This document shows, one piece after another, positions 15,585 through 25,684 of a stretch of 45,275 nucleotides of DNA. Each line of letters opens with the position of its first letter. The stretch's first letter is position 1. Source of the stretch: CAG-1031 sp964391735 (GTDB lineage: Bacteria; Bacteroidota; Bacteroidia; Bacteroidales; Muribaculaceae); assembly GCA_964391735.1 (NCBI GenBank), contig CAYMNF010000007.1:1-45275 (forward strand), given 5' to 3'. Under the pieces are notes generated by a model that saw only the letters and a program-made list of their open reading frames with translations, did not search any database and was not told where the DNA came from. The translations under genes were made by a program, and so were the position numbers.

Positions 15585-17981
15585 ATGAACCATAAAAGAT
15601 TTGCCAGTTTCCTTTTAGGGTTAATATGCGTTATACTTTACCCAAAAGTAAGCTACGCCGTACAACAGTTAAGTATTGGTGAGGTTACAAGCGTTTACCT
15701 AAATCCAACGCTACCTTCTGGAGGATGGCTCACTTCTGCGGGGTGGTCAACTGATGTTATTGGATTAAATTATTTTGAGGGGGGAACATGGGGTACCGGA
15801 CTTGTTGCTGACGGATATTGGTCCGGAACAGCTACAGTTACATGTAATTATTATTATTCATATTATGGTGCCGATGGTCATATCCACAATGGGTCAGGTA
15901 ACCAATATTGGTATTTCACATGCAAGGGCTATCCTGTATCAATCAGTCCAAAAGATTTAACTCTTGATAAGGGGCAATCCGCGACTGTCACAATTTCCAT
16001 ATCCGGTGCAAAAGTTGGAAAAATACCTCCGATCTGGGAAAGTAGTGATAAAAGCGTTGCCACTGTTTATGAAATAGATGATTATACCGCATCAGTTACA
16101 GCAAAGTCTCCCGGGAGTTGCGTTATAACCTGTTCTTCATTTATGGGAGAGCCCGTGGAGTGTTTTGTGACTGTTAATTCTTTCCCTCCAAAAGGTGTAT
16201 CAATATCTCCAACCGAAGCCGAGGTTGTAGTCGGCAATAGTATAAAATTAACGGCTAAGCTGACACCTAATGGAGCTGCATCTAAATTAACGTGGAGTTC
16301 TGAAAACACAAACATAGCAACGGTGAAGAATGGAACGGTTACAGGGGTTGCTCCGGGCAAAACAAGAATCCAGGTAAAGACCGACAACGGGCTTTTAGCA
16401 TATTCAAATATAACTGTTCTTGAAAATGTCCCCAAAAGTATTACTATTTCTCCGGCTGAAGCAGAAATCATGGTAGGTGAAAGGATCAACTTTTCTTATA
16501 CTATCTTGCCCGAGGGAGTTTCCTCGCAGCTAACATGGAGCTCAGAAAATTCATCTATCGTCGAGGCCTTCAATTCCGGCGCATTGGGAGTAGCTCCAGG
16601 CAAAACCAGAGTAAAGGTTACTACAAAAAATGGTTTGTCTGCTTATTCAACTATAACCGTTATTGCCGATCCACGCGGGCCGGTTTCTACATCTTTATCA
16701 GGTACGGGCAGTCAAAACTCTCCTTATTTAATTAGTTCTGCCGCTGATTTAAGATATTTGTCTGACATGGTTAATAAAGGTACTGACTATGAGGGAAAAT
16801 ATTTTAAACAGACCGCTGATATTATCATTAACAAAGGACATTATGATTCAGACATTTTCAAAAGCCAGGAGTTATGGATTCCAATAGGTACACCGGATCA
16901 CCCTTTTAAAGGAAGTTATGATGGAGACAATCATATAATATCAGGAATCTATATAACTGAGTATGAAAATATGTATGACAATTTCTCAAATATAGGCGTG
17001 TTCGGTACAACAACCAATTCTACGATTCAAAATTTAAGAATAATGAATTGTTTAATAGATACAAATAAAGGTTATGTTGGTGGCCTCGTAGGGTATAGCT
17101 CCGGCAACAAAGATGTATTAATTGAAAACTGTCATGTATATGATGGTTACATTAAGGGGGAATACGTTGGTGGCTTGATTGGTAAAGGAACATGCAATAA
17201 CAAGGTAACTTTAAAAATTTCTAAATGCTCAAATTCTGCTACGATTAAGTCTGATTTCAGGGCTAATGGCATCGCTGGCCAATTAGCATCAACCCAAAGC
17301 CAAGTAATCAATTGCTTAAATACCGGTACAATAAACGGCGTGTATTCGGCCTCAGGCATAATTGATTATACAAAGGGGTCAATATACAATTGCTATAATG
17401 CCGGTTCTGTCACTACTACAAAGAGTTATGCATCTGGTATTTTAGGATCAAGCTCACCCGAAACAACGGGTAATGGAATATATAACTGTGTAAATTATGG
17501 TAATCTATATACTGAATCAGCAAATTATGACGCGGCTGCTATATTAACTAAGAATTCTGTATCAACATCCTTCTATCTTCAAGACAATTACTACATAGAT
17601 ACTTATCCCTTGGCTTTCTCTTCAAAGAATGTGATTTCTAAGAATAATCATGGTCTTAGCAGCTCACAAATGAAATCGCAGGATACGGTCACTAACTTAA
17701 ATAATTCCACCAATGGTAATAAATCTTTTTTTTCCAAGTGGATTTTAGGGAAGGACGGTCTACCAACGTTTGACTGGTATCCTGATTTACTTGCAGAGAT
17801 GAAGGCAAATATTGAGCAAATAAAAACAGACGACCATCAGGCAGATATTGATTATAACAAACCAGTAGAAGTATATAATCTGCATGGAATTAAGATTGCA
17901 GATTCGGTCAATTCTCTTTCATCTGGTATTTACATTTTGCGTCAAGGTAACCTTGCCAAGAAGATAATAGTCGGGAATTGA
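15585..17981 (+). CDS. Large surface protein with Big2 and GLUG repeats and a type IX-like sorting tail
   Basis: Secreted protein of 798 residues. Residues 1-25 are a signal peptide. Three bacterial Ig-like (Big2) domains follow at roughly 115-190, 200-280 and 285-362, each with a pattern like SISPTEAEVVVG...LTWSSENTNIATV...GVAPGKTRI. Residues 380-640 are GLUG-type repeats (IGVFG, YVGGLVGYSSG, VGGLIGKG). The C-terminus (about 755-798) reads VYNLHGIKIAD...LSSGIYILRQGN..KKIIV, like type A sorting domains of the type IX secretion system. The gene is AT-rich compared with its neighbours, suggesting acquisition. A role in adhesion is likely by architecture. The ribosome binding site is weak. Confidence 0.85.
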   Translation: MNHKRFASFLLGLICVILYPKVSYAVQQLSIGEVTSVYLNPTLPSGGWLTSAGWSTDVIGLNYFEGGTWGTGLVADGYWSGTATVTCNYYYSYYGADGHIHNGSGNQYWYFTCKGYPVSISPKDLTLDKGQSATVTISISGAKVGKIPPIWESSDKSVATVYEIDDYTASVTAKSPGSCVITCSSFMGEPVECFVTVNSFPPKGVSISPTEAEVVVGNSIKLTAKLTPNGAASKLTWSSENTNIATVKNGTVTGVAPGKTRIQVKTDNGLLAYSNITVLENVPKSITISPAEAEIMVGERINFSYTILPEGVSSQLTWSSENSSIVEAFNSGALGVAPGKTRVKVTTKNGLSAYSTITVIADPRGPVSTSLSGTGSQNSPYLISSAADLRYLSDMVNKGTDYEGKYFKQTADIIINKGHYDSDIFKSQELWIPIGTPDHPFKGSYDGDNHIISGIYITEYENMYDNFSNIGVFGTTTNSTIQNLRIMNCLIDTNKGYVGGLVGYSSGNKDVLIENCHVYDGYIKGEYVGGLIGKGTCNNKVTLKISKCSNSATIKSDFRANGIAGQLASTQSQVINCLNTGTINGVYSASGIIDYTKGSIYNCYNAGSVTTTKSYASGILGSSSPETTGNGIYNCVNYGNLYTESANYDAAAILTKNSVSTSFYLQDNYYIDTYPLAFSSKNVISKNNHGLSSSQMKSQDTVTNLNNSTNGNKSFFSKWILGKDGLPTFDWYPDLLAEMKANIEQIKTDDHQADIDYNKPVEVYNLHGIKIADSVNSLSSGIYILRQGNLAKKIIVGN

Positions 17982-18048
17982 TAGACTTTTACCTGTTTAT
18001 ATCTTATTGACCTTATTATTTAATTAAAGCCGAGCCAATTTTTGTAGT

Positions 18049-18082
18049 CACCCCAAAGGTATTTTTTTATGCTTTTGGGGTG
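18049..18082 (+). terminator. Terminator after the Big2/GLUG gene
   Basis: CACCCCAAA at 18049-18057 pairs with TTTGGGGTG at 18074-18082. The loop, not the 3' flank, holds the long T-run, so strength is uncertain. Confidence 0.55.
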
Positions 18083-18136
18083 TACTTCAAATTAGGGAGT
18101 TTTGGGGTGGGGGAGTATGGATAAAAAAATTTGTGT

Positions 18137-18144
18137 TATCTTTG
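18137..18144 (+). promoter_or_regulatory. Promoter -7 box of dxr
   Basis: TATCTTTG at 18137-18144, about 22 nt before the GTG start at 18167. A purine-rich ribosome binding stretch (AAAGGAAAAAAGG) lies between them. Confidence 0.65.
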
Positions 18145-18166
18145 CGACATAAGCAAAGGAAAAAAG

Positions 18167-19324
18167 GTGAAAAGGATTGCAATAGCCGGGTCAACCGGTT
18201 CAATTGGCCGACAGACACTTGACATTGTCAGCGAGCGACCGGACCTGTATCAGGTCGCCGTGTTGGCTGCCGGCAGCAATGTCGATTTATTGGTTGAGCA
18301 ATGCCGCCGATTCAAGCCGGCACTGGCCATTATTGCCGAGGAAACCAAATACCGGTATCTGCATGATACCCTCACTCCGCTGGGGATTGAAACCGCTTCC
18401 GGCGCGACGGCCTTAGCCGATGCCATGTCTCGCCAGGACTTTGACACTGTTGTTACTGCCACTGTGGGATATAGCGGCATGGAGCCGACATTGCGCGCTA
18501 TCGAGGCCGGTAAAGAGATTGCTCTGGCCAATAAGGAGACGTTGGTGGTTGCCGGCGAGTTGGTGAACCGACGTTTGCAAAACAGCAGGTCCAGAATACT
18601 ACCGGTTGACTCTGAGCACTCTGCAATCTATCAATGCCTTGTAGGCGAGAACCCCTCAAGCGTTTACAAGTTGATAATCACTGCCAGCGGCGGCCCATTC
18701 AGGATGATGTCTGAGGCGCAGTTGCGGCATGTCACCGTTGAACAAGCCTTGGCGCACCCCAACTGGCACATGGGGGCCAAAATCACCATTGACTCCGCAA
18801 CAATGCTCAACAAGGCCTTTGAGATTATTGAGGCCCGTTGGCTTTTCAACATACCTATTGAACGTATACGTCCCCTGGTGCATCCCCAGTCAATCGTTCA
18901 CTCGATGGTGGAGTTCATCGATGGCTCGGTCAAGGCCCAGCTTGGTGTGCCCGATATGCACCTGCCTATCAGCTATGCCCTGGGCGAGGCGCATAGACTG
19001 CCGTCGACGCGTGCCGGGCTTGACCTTGAGGATATCTTCACCCTTACCTTTGAGGAGCCCGACCTCGCCCGTTTCCCCTGTCTGGGGTTGGCCGGCGAGA
19101 CATTGCGGCGAGGGGGGACCGCTGCCTGTGCCGTAAACGCTGCCAACGAGGTCGCCAACCGGGCTTTCCGCAACGGGAAGATAGCCTTTACTGACATTTA
19201 CCCCATAATCGCCGAGACCATGGAGCGCGCGCCATTTGTCGCACAGCCTGAGTATGAGGATTATGTAAATGTCAACAAAGAGGCCGCAATTATCGCTGAG
19301 GAGCTAACACAACGGCGTTCTTAA
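18167..19324 (+). CDS. dxr: 1-deoxy-D-xylulose 5-phosphate reductoisomerase
   Basis: Second enzyme of the MEP isoprenoid pathway, converting DXP to methylerythritol phosphate with NADPH. It has 385 residues, the normal size. The NADPH motif IAGSTGSIGRQTLDIV is at the N-terminus. Metal and substrate residues lie in PVDSEHSAIYQCL and TIDSATMLNKAFEIIEARWLF. The GTG at 18167 is chosen because the family starts at this point and a good purine-rich site precedes it; a longer frame to 18131 would overlap the promoter box. A ligase gene follows after 23 nt. Confidence 0.95.
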   Translation: MKRIAIAGSTGSIGRQTLDIVSERPDLYQVAVLAAGSNVDLLVEQCRRFKPALAIIAEETKYRYLHDTLTPLGIETASGATALADAMSRQDFDTVVTATVGYSGMEPTLRAIEAGKEIALANKETLVVAGELVNRRLQNSRSRILPVDSEHSAIYQCLVGENPSSVYKLIITASGGPFRMMSEAQLRHVTVEQALAHPNWHMGAKITIDSATMLNKAFEIIEARWLFNIPIERIRPLVHPQSIVHSMVEFIDGSVKAQLGVPDMHLPISYALGEAHRLPSTRAGLDLEDIFTLTFEEPDLARFPCLGLAGETLRRGGTAACAVNAANEVANRAFRNGKIAFTDIYPIIAETMERAPFVAQPEYEDYVNVNKEAAIIAEELTQRRS

Positions 19325-19347
19325 GCGTTGTAAAAAGAAAAAACTGA

Positions 19348-21012
19348 ATGGAACAGGAAAACCTTCTGCAGTTATTTCAAAATACATTTCGTGACAACTG
19401 GAGTTTGCCGGCGTTGTCACAGTATGGCAGCGGCCCGGTGATGACCTACGGCGACTTTGCCCGTCGCATCGCACAGACCCACCTCCTTTTTGAGCAAAGC
19501 GGGATACGGCGTGGCGACAAGGTTGCCGTGATGGGAAAGAACACCGTTTCATGGGTGACAACTTTTATGGCAACGTTGACATACGGTGCTGTCATTGTCC
19601 CGATACTCGCCGAGTTCCATCCCCAGGACGCCACGCATATTATCAATCACTGCGGGGCCAAGATGCTGTTTGTGTCACATTCAGTGTGGGAACACATGGA
19701 CTTTGACTCGATGCCTGAGCTCAGGGTGGCAATGTCGTTGGACGACGGCTCCCTGCTAGGCGAGCACCCTGCCAATAACCGCAAGGCCGAGAAGACATTA
19801 TCGCGCCTGCCGGTACTCTTCAAAAAGAAGTATCCCAATGGATTCCGTGCCGAGCACATCCGGTATCCAGTTATGGAGAAACATGCCGTGGCTGAGATCA
19901 ACTACACCTCAGGCACCACCGGTTTCTCAAAGGGAGTTATGCTGACCTATGACAATCTGGCCGGCAACACCTTCTTTGGTGTGCGCTCACATTTGCACTT
20001 CCCGGGGTCACGCTGTCTGGCCTTTTTGCCTTTGGCACACGCATACGGCGCCGCTTTTGACATGCTTACCCCCCTGGGTGCGGGCGCCCACGTCACCCTT
20101 TTGGACAAGATGCCCACACCCAATGTCCTGTTGAAGGCTTTTGCATCGGTGCGTCCAAACCTGATTTTGTGCGTCCCTTTGATTCTTGAGAAAATATATC
20201 GCAAGCAGATTCTCCCGCAAATCAAGAAGCCGGCGATACGCCGCGCCCTCAACATGCCGTTGGTAAAGAAGGCTATACATGCCAAGATACGCAAATCCCT
20301 TGTCGATGCCTTTGGAGGTGAGTTCTCGCAGGTGATAGTTGGCGGCGCAGCTTTGAATCATGAGGTTGAGGAGTTCCTTTACCGTATACGTTTCCCCTTC
20401 ACTGTCGGATACGGAATGACTGAGTGTGGCCCGCTTATCAGCTACACCTACTGGCGTGATTATATACCCGGGTCGTCAGGGCGCACCCTGCCGCATATCA
20501 TGCACTCAAAGATTTTGAGCGAGGACGAGGAGAATATCCCCGGCGAGATTTGCGTGCGTGGTCAAAACGTCATGAAGGGGTATTATCACAACCCCGAGGC
20601 AACCAATGATGTGTTGGATAAGGACGGGTGGTTGCACACCGGCGACATGGGCACACGCACCCCCGACGGCACCCTCTTTATCAAGGGCCGCTACAAAACC
20701 ATGATACTGACCTCAACGGGCCAAAATATTTATCCTGAGGAGATTGAAGCTAAGCTCAACAATCTGCCGTATGTCACCGAGAGCCTCGTGGTGGAACGCG
20801 GTGGACATTTGGTTGCCCTTGTATACCCCGACTTTGAGATGATGGACCGTGAGGGGATAACGGCCGAGCAACTCCCCGAGAAAATGGAGGAGGTGCGCCG
20901 TGAGCTAAACACACGGGTTGCTCCCTACGAGCGTATTGACCGCATCCAACTGCGTCCCACCGAGTTTGAGAAGACCCCCAAACGTTCAATCAAACGCTTT
21001 CTGTATAACTGA
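19348..21012 (+). CDS. AMP-forming acyl-CoA synthetase (long-chain fatty acid--CoA ligase type)
   Basis: Adenylate-forming enzyme of 554 residues. It contains the AMP-binding signature INYTSGTTGFSKGVMLTYDN (about 188-207), the VGYGMTECGPLISY motif, the hinge-region motif GWLHTGDMG, and a C-terminal lysine segment (KTPKRSIKRFL). This combination fits FadD-like ligases, activating fatty acids to acyl-CoA. It may be co-transcribed with dxr upstream and overlaps the CPBP gene downstream by one base. The exact chain length of the substrate cannot be read. Confidence 0.88.
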   Translation: MEQENLLQLFQNTFRDNWSLPALSQYGSGPVMTYGDFARRIAQTHLLFEQSGIRRGDKVAVMGKNTVSWVTTFMATLTYGAVIVPILAEFHPQDATHIINHCGAKMLFVSHSVWEHMDFDSMPELRVAMSLDDGSLLGEHPANNRKAEKTLSRLPVLFKKKYPNGFRAEHIRYPVMEKHAVAEINYTSGTTGFSKGVMLTYDNLAGNTFFGVRSHLHFPGSRCLAFLPLAHAYGAAFDMLTPLGAGAHVTLLDKMPTPNVLLKAFASVRPNLILCVPLILEKIYRKQILPQIKKPAIRRALNMPLVKKAIHAKIRKSLVDAFGGEFSQVIVGGAALNHEVEEFLYRIRFPFTVGYGMTECGPLISYTYWRDYIPGSSGRTLPHIMHSKILSEDEENIPGEICVRGQNVMKGYYHNPEATNDVLDKDGWLHTGDMGTRTPDGTLFIKGRYKTMILTSTGQNIYPEEIEAKLNNLPYVTESLVVERGGHLVALVYPDFEMMDREGITAEQLPEKMEEVRRELNTRVAPYERIDRIQLRPTEFEKTPKRSIKRFLYN

Positions 21013-21929
21013 TGATTGATCTTACCCAACCGGTCGTCCCGCCCGGGCCCCGTGGCCCGGTGCCCTTTTGGCGACGTGTTTTCATATTCTGTGCCATTAG
21101 TGCATGCTGTTTCCTTTTTGCATCCTTGCTTATAACCATTCTTGCCAAAATCAATAGCGGGGTGGGGGGCATGCGACTTGTGGTTATCACCCAGGATGTT
21201 GTCATGTTCATAGCTCCCGCTTTGGCTGTTGCGGCTATAATGGCGGGGCCTCGCCGATTATGGCAATGGCTCGGATTAGACCGTTTGCCGGCACTTTTGC
21301 CGGGCCTTGTGGCCATAGCTGCATATTTTGTTTCCATCCCCCTGATGGAGTGGATTGTTGACTGGAACGCGCATCTGCAGTTGCCGGATGCTTTTGCCGG
21401 TATCGAGCAATCCCTAAAGGATGCCGAACAGGCTGCCAACGCGTCGGTCAGCAAGATTATCGGGGCGCATACCACCTCAAATTTAATCTTTTCTTTGCTG
21501 ATTATCGGCATTTTAACCGGTTTTGCCGAGGAAACTTTTTTTCGCGGTGGACTGCAACGTATTCTCTACCGCCCCGGCCGGCGACAGTTGGCGGTATGGA
21601 TAGCAGCGTTTATCTTCTCGTTGCTGCATTTCCAGTTTTATGGTTTTATCCCGCGCTTGCTTTTAGGGGCCTTGTTCGGTTACGTCTTTTTATGGACCGG
21701 CAGCCTGTGGACCGGCATACTGCTGCACGCCCTCAACAATTCCCTAACCCTTGTTATGTGGTGGCGTGATGCCTCAGGCCCCGAGGCCCAAACGGCTGTG
21801 GTCAATGCCCCGGGTGCTCCCATTTTGGTCATTGCTTCAGCCCTGGCAACCGCGCTGGCACTGTGGATATTGTGGCGAATGAGGGTAAGGGAGCACTTTG
21901 CCGAGGAAAAACCTGTAATAGTTTCCTGA
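21012..21929 (+). CDS. CPBP-family intramembrane glutamic endopeptidase
   Basis: Membrane protein of 305 residues with about eight hydrophobic segments. The CPBP (Abi) catalytic motifs are present: EETFFRGG at 173-180, the second-motif histidine in FSLLHFQFYGF (about 204-214), and HALNNS (about 239). CPBP proteins are related to CAAX prenyl proteases; bacterial members act in bacteriocin immunity, protein maturation or signalling, and the substrate here is unknown. Its ATG overlaps the ligase stop by one base. Confidence 0.88.
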   Translation: MIDLTQPVVPPGPRGPVPFWRRVFIFCAISACCFLFASLLITILAKINSGVGGMRLVVITQDVVMFIAPALAVAAIMAGPRRLWQWLGLDRLPALLPGLVAIAAYFVSIPLMEWIVDWNAHLQLPDAFAGIEQSLKDAEQAANASVSKIIGAHTTSNLIFSLLIIGILTGFAEETFFRGGLQRILYRPGRRQLAVWIAAFIFSLLHFQFYGFIPRLLLGALFGYVFLWTGSLWTGILLHALNNSLTLVMWWRDASGPEAQTAVVNAPGAPILVIASALATALALWILWRMRVREHFAEEKPVIVS

Positions 21930-21937
21930 AAAATTTG

Positions 21938-21945
21938 TATTTTTG
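21938..21945 (+). promoter_or_regulatory. Promoter -7 box of glnS
   Basis: TATTTTTG at 21938-21945, 23 nt before the ATG at 21969. The -33 element is unclear. Confidence 0.55.
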
Positions 21946-21968
21946 TGCCATAAACTATCATAATCATA

Positions 21969-23681
21969 ATGGCACAGAAAGAAATTGAAAACCCCGCCGC
22001 TGAGGGTGAAGCCCGTGGACTGAACTTCGTTGAACAACTTGTTGCCGATGATCTTGCCGCCGGCAAGAACGGGGGGCGCCTTAATACACGTTTCCCACCT
22101 GAACCCAACGGATACCTTCACATTGGGCATGCCAAGGCTATATGCATGGACTTTGGTGTTGCCGAGAAGTTCGGGGGCACCTGTAACCTGCGTTTTGACG
22201 ATACTAACCCCGTGAAGGAGGACGTTGAATACGTCGACTCCATCAAAGAGGATATCCATTGGCTTGGCTTTGACTGGGCCGACCGTGAGTACTATGCCAG
22301 CGATTATTTTCCTCAGCTCTTTGACCTTGCCGTGCGCATGATCAAGGAGGGGAAGGCATACGTTGATGACCAGACAAGCGAACAGATTGCCGAGCAGAAA
22401 GGCACCCCCACTCGCCCCGGTACCGAGAGCCCCTACCGCAACCGCACGCCTGAGGAGAACCTGGACCTGTTTATGCGCATGAACGCCGGCGAGTTTGATG
22501 AGGGTAGCCGTGTTCTGCGTGCCAAGATTGACATGGCCAGCAGCAATATGCACTTCCGCGACCCCATTATGTATCGCATCATCAAGCACCCGCATCATCG
22601 CACCGGCACCAAGTGGCAGGTGTACCCCATGTATGACTTCGCCCACGGCCAGAGCGACTACTTCGAGGGGGTGACGCACTCAATATGCACCCTTGAGTTT
22701 GTCCCTCACCGTCCGCTGTATGAATATTTTGTACAGGAGCTGGCTGACGATACATATTGCCCGCGACAGATTGAGTTCAACCGCTTGAACCTTACATATA
22801 CGGTGATGAGCAAGCGCAAACTGTTGCAGTTAGTGAAGGAGGGCCTGGTAAACGGTTGGGATGACCCGCGAATGCCAACCATCTCGGGTATGCGACGCCG
22901 CGGTTTCACACCCCGCTCGGTGCGCAACTTCGTTGACCTTATCGGCTACACAAAATATGAGGCTCTTAACTCAATCTCGTTGCTGGAACATGCCGTGCGT
23001 GACGACCTGAATATGGTTGCTACTCGCGTCATGGCCGTCATCAACCCTCTCAAGGTCGTTATCACCAATTACCCCGAGGGCAAAACCGAGACCGTGAAGA
23101 TGGAGAACAACCCCGAACAGCCCGATAGCGGTACACACGACATGCCTTTTACACGTGAGTTGTACATTGAGCGTGAGGACTTTATGGAGAATCCGCCCAA
23201 GAAATTTTTCCGTCTTGCTCCCGATAAGGAGGTGCGTTTGAAGGGCGCCTACATCATAAAGTGTGAGGAGGTAGTCAAGGATGAAGCCGGCAACATCACC
23301 GAGCTTCGTTGCACATACGACCCCGACACATTGAGTGGTATGCCCGGGTCAGAACGCAAGGTTAAGGGTACCCTGCATTGGGTAAGTGCCCCCACAACCG
23401 TTGAGGCCGAGGCTCGCCTGTATGACCGCCTGTTCGCCGTGGAGGACCCCTCGGCTGAGACCGAAAAGGACTTCCGTGAGTTGCTTAACCCCGACTCATT
23501 GAAGGTGGTTAAGGGTGTAAAACTGGAACCGTTCGCAGCGACTTTTGCCGACAAACCCGGTGTGCCCTTGCAGTTCCAAAGGATAGGATATTTCACCGCT
23601 GACCTTGATTCTACCCTTGAGAATCCCGTATTCAACCGCACTATGCCCCTGAAGGACAGCTGGGAAAAGAAGAATAAATAA
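21969..23681 (+). CDS. glnS: Glutaminyl-tRNA synthetase
   Basis: Class I aminoacyl-tRNA synthetase of 570 residues that charges tRNA-Gln. The HIGH motif is in PPEPNGYLHIGHAKA (residues 51-54), and the KMSKS-like motif is VMSKRKLLQL. The N-terminal catalytic fold carries LRFDDTNPVKEDVEYV, and the C-terminal half is the two-barrel anticodon-binding region. The family is bacterial GlnRS rather than a non-discriminating GluRS, as shown by the GlnRS-type PEPNGYLHIGHAKA. Its stop codon overlaps the next start (TAATG). Confidence 0.96.
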   Translation: MAQKEIENPAAEGEARGLNFVEQLVADDLAAGKNGGRLNTRFPPEPNGYLHIGHAKAICMDFGVAEKFGGTCNLRFDDTNPVKEDVEYVDSIKEDIHWLGFDWADREYYASDYFPQLFDLAVRMIKEGKAYVDDQTSEQIAEQKGTPTRPGTESPYRNRTPEENLDLFMRMNAGEFDEGSRVLRAKIDMASSNMHFRDPIMYRIIKHPHHRTGTKWQVYPMYDFAHGQSDYFEGVTHSICTLEFVPHRPLYEYFVQELADDTYCPRQIEFNRLNLTYTVMSKRKLLQLVKEGLVNGWDDPRMPTISGMRRRGFTPRSVRNFVDLIGYTKYEALNSISLLEHAVRDDLNMVATRVMAVINPLKVVITNYPEGKTETVKMENNPEQPDSGTHDMPFTRELYIEREDFMENPPKKFFRLAPDKEVRLKGAYIIKCEEVVKDEAGNITELRCTYDPDTLSGMPGSERKVKGTLHWVSAPTTVEAEARLYDRLFAVEDPSAETEKDFRELLNPDSLKVVKGVKLEPFAATFADKPGVPLQFQRIGYFTADLDSTLENPVFNRTMPLKDSWEKKNK

Positions 23682-25201
23682 TGAGCAAGGAGAATCATTC
23701 TAACAGTCCTCAAGATGATACCATGGAGGCCCTATATTGCGCTTTCAAAAGTAGTATCATAAACCCCTCCCGAGATAAAACCTTATGGACGGAGGATGAG
23801 CTGATTGATATTTTTGACTTCGCCGGCGACCAGCTTGACGATTTCGTGAGGATGGAGGTGCTCCTCTACTGGGCACAACATTATCCCGAAAGCGAGTTGT
23901 TGGCCTCACGCAAGTTGCTCTTCTATTTTGATAACGGTAATGACGATGGGGTAGAGACCATGCTTGCAAACGCTGAGGAGTCAACCCCGCTCAACCGTAT
24001 CATCGCCTTCAAGAACGACGGAGCCTCTGATCTCAACGAGCTGAATAAGATAATATCAGAATCCGGGGCTTTTGGCGATGAGGAGGTTAAGCACCTGCTT
24101 GACATCGTCTTGGAGGAGAAGTTTCAGCTTTGGCTCGAAAAAAACTATCAGCGCATTGTCGACAAGTGTGTCAACCCTGATTTCTTCTTCATCAACGGAT
24201 TCTCATTAGCTCTTGAGGACCAAAATTTTCCTCTGGCATTGAAGTTCGGGGAGGAACTGACCTTGCTTGATTCCTTCAATATCGACTACTGGGAGATGTA
24301 TGCCTCGGCGCAAATCGCCGCAGAGGAGTTTGAGGAGGCGTTAGTAACGCTTGAATATTCCTTAGCCCTGAACCCGGAGTCGGTCAAGTCAAAACTGATG
24401 AAAGCCACCGCTTTGGCCAAGGTTGACCCCTCTGATGACACCTCAGTCAAGTTATTCACCTCTTTGCTCCATACCCCCGAGTTTGAGGAGTTGAGGTGTT
24501 CCGCCGCGCTGGCGGTACTCCTGATTAGGCGTAATGATAAGGAGCACTTAAAGGAATTGTTGTATGATTGGTGTGCGCAGGATACTCCCAATATTGATAT
24601 GATAGAGATGCTCCTGACGTTTGACCAGGAGAATGCCAAAAATAATCTTAGGTTTCTGAAAAGCCGTGAGTTGCCGAATTCTCCCACGTTTTGGTTTGAG
24701 CGTGCGCGCCACCACCTTCTACTCAGTAATTTTGAGACGGCTGCACACCTTTTGTGGGAGGGTTTCAGGCGCAGGCCATTTATTAACGGTCTGAATCTGT
24801 TTATGGAGGTCTTGTATGCCGCCGGCAGATATGATGATGTTGCCGTGGTATACAACAAGATGGAGAAGCAGGCGAGGGTAATTCCTGACTGTGTAGTGAT
24901 ATATGCATTGTCCCTGTTGAGGGTTAAGAAATTCCAAAAAGCACGTGCGGTGGTTATGCAAGCTCTCAACCGCCTGCTTAAGAGGAATTTTGACTATACC
25001 GTCAAGGTGACACCAATTGAACGCATGGCGATGGAATCACGCCCGGTATTTGAAGATGGCGCTGAGGTCTCAATGCTTTCCACCTCAATTTTTGCGTTGG
25101 GATATGGTCAGACCTTAAATTCCATTATTCAGTACCTTGACGACCCCGAGCACATTTCCCTTGACGACATCGACCCCCTGGCCGAATACCTAAACGAGTA
25201 A
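23681..25201 (+). CDS. TPR-like protein of unknown function
   Basis: Cytoplasmic protein of 506 residues without signal peptide or membrane helix. Helical, TPR-like pairs are visible, for example FEEALVTLEYSLALNPESVKS (split motif FEEALVTLE / SLALNP), AAHLLWEGFRRRP and FQKARAVVMQALNRL. It is acidic overall, more so in its N-terminal third. I do not recognise the family. It is translationally coupled to glnS (overlap of one base), and a weak hairpin (CACAC...GTGTG, 25207-25222) follows. A scaffold role is possible from the repeats alone. Confidence 0.75.
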   Translation: MSKENHSNSPQDDTMEALYCAFKSSIINPSRDKTLWTEDELIDIFDFAGDQLDDFVRMEVLLYWAQHYPESELLASRKLLFYFDNGNDDGVETMLANAEESTPLNRIIAFKNDGASDLNELNKIISESGAFGDEEVKHLLDIVLEEKFQLWLEKNYQRIVDKCVNPDFFFINGFSLALEDQNFPLALKFGEELTLLDSFNIDYWEMYASAQIAAEEFEEALVTLEYSLALNPESVKSKLMKATALAKVDPSDDTSVKLFTSLLHTPEFEELRCSAALAVLLIRRNDKEHLKELLYDWCAQDTPNIDMIEMLLTFDQENAKNNLRFLKSRELPNSPTFWFERARHHLLLSNFETAAHLLWEGFRRRPFINGLNLFMEVLYAAGRYDDVAVVYNKMEKQARVIPDCVVIYALSLLRVKKFQKARAVVMQALNRLLKRNFDYTVKVTPIERMAMESRPVFEDGAEVSMLSTSIFALGYGQTLNSIIQYLDDPEHISLDDIDPLAEYLNE

Positions 25202-25300
25202 TTGCCTCACACCCTCCCGTGTGTTATCAGTATAGTAAGCTGTTGATATCCAGGACCTACATTCCGTATTTAAAACCAGCATAAGCATTTGACGTCCAAA

Positions 25301-25368
25301 AATTTACTCGCCCAGGGATAATATCCTTGCGTCCCCACGTTCAGGTATTCTCCCTGGGCGACTAAATT
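25301..25368. repeat. 18-bp inverted repeat upstream of dnaA
   Basis: AATTTACTCGCCCAGGGA at 25301-25318 is the reverse complement of 25351-25368 except for one position, around a 32-nt loop. There is no adjacent T-tract on either side, so it is not an obvious terminator for either strand. Confidence 0.85.
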
Positions 25369-25676
25369 GCTGAATAACAAATATTTATGTCGCTATTGCT
25401 CTACCGCGAACGTAGGGACCGTCCGCCCCGGAACACGGCCCCGTCGACGGAGCATTTCGGCACATTCGCCCGCCGGACGCACGCCCCGGGAAAACGACCG
25501 CATTGCCGTAGCTTTTGGGCATAATTATGCGGGGGCCTTTTTGGGGGTGATTGTGGCGGGGCTGCAAAAAAAATGTTAATAACTTTTTTGCTTGGTATTT
25601 GCTATGTTGTTGAATATCAGGAGGGTTATAGCGGTTTGATATTTTCCAAATTTTCAGCCATTTTTTTTTGAATTTT

Positions 25677-25684
25677 TATTTTTG
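25677..25684 (+). promoter_or_regulatory. Promoter -7 box of dnaA
   Basis: TATTTTTG at 25677-25684 within the AT-rich tract, 59 nt before the ATG at 25744. Confidence 0.45.
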
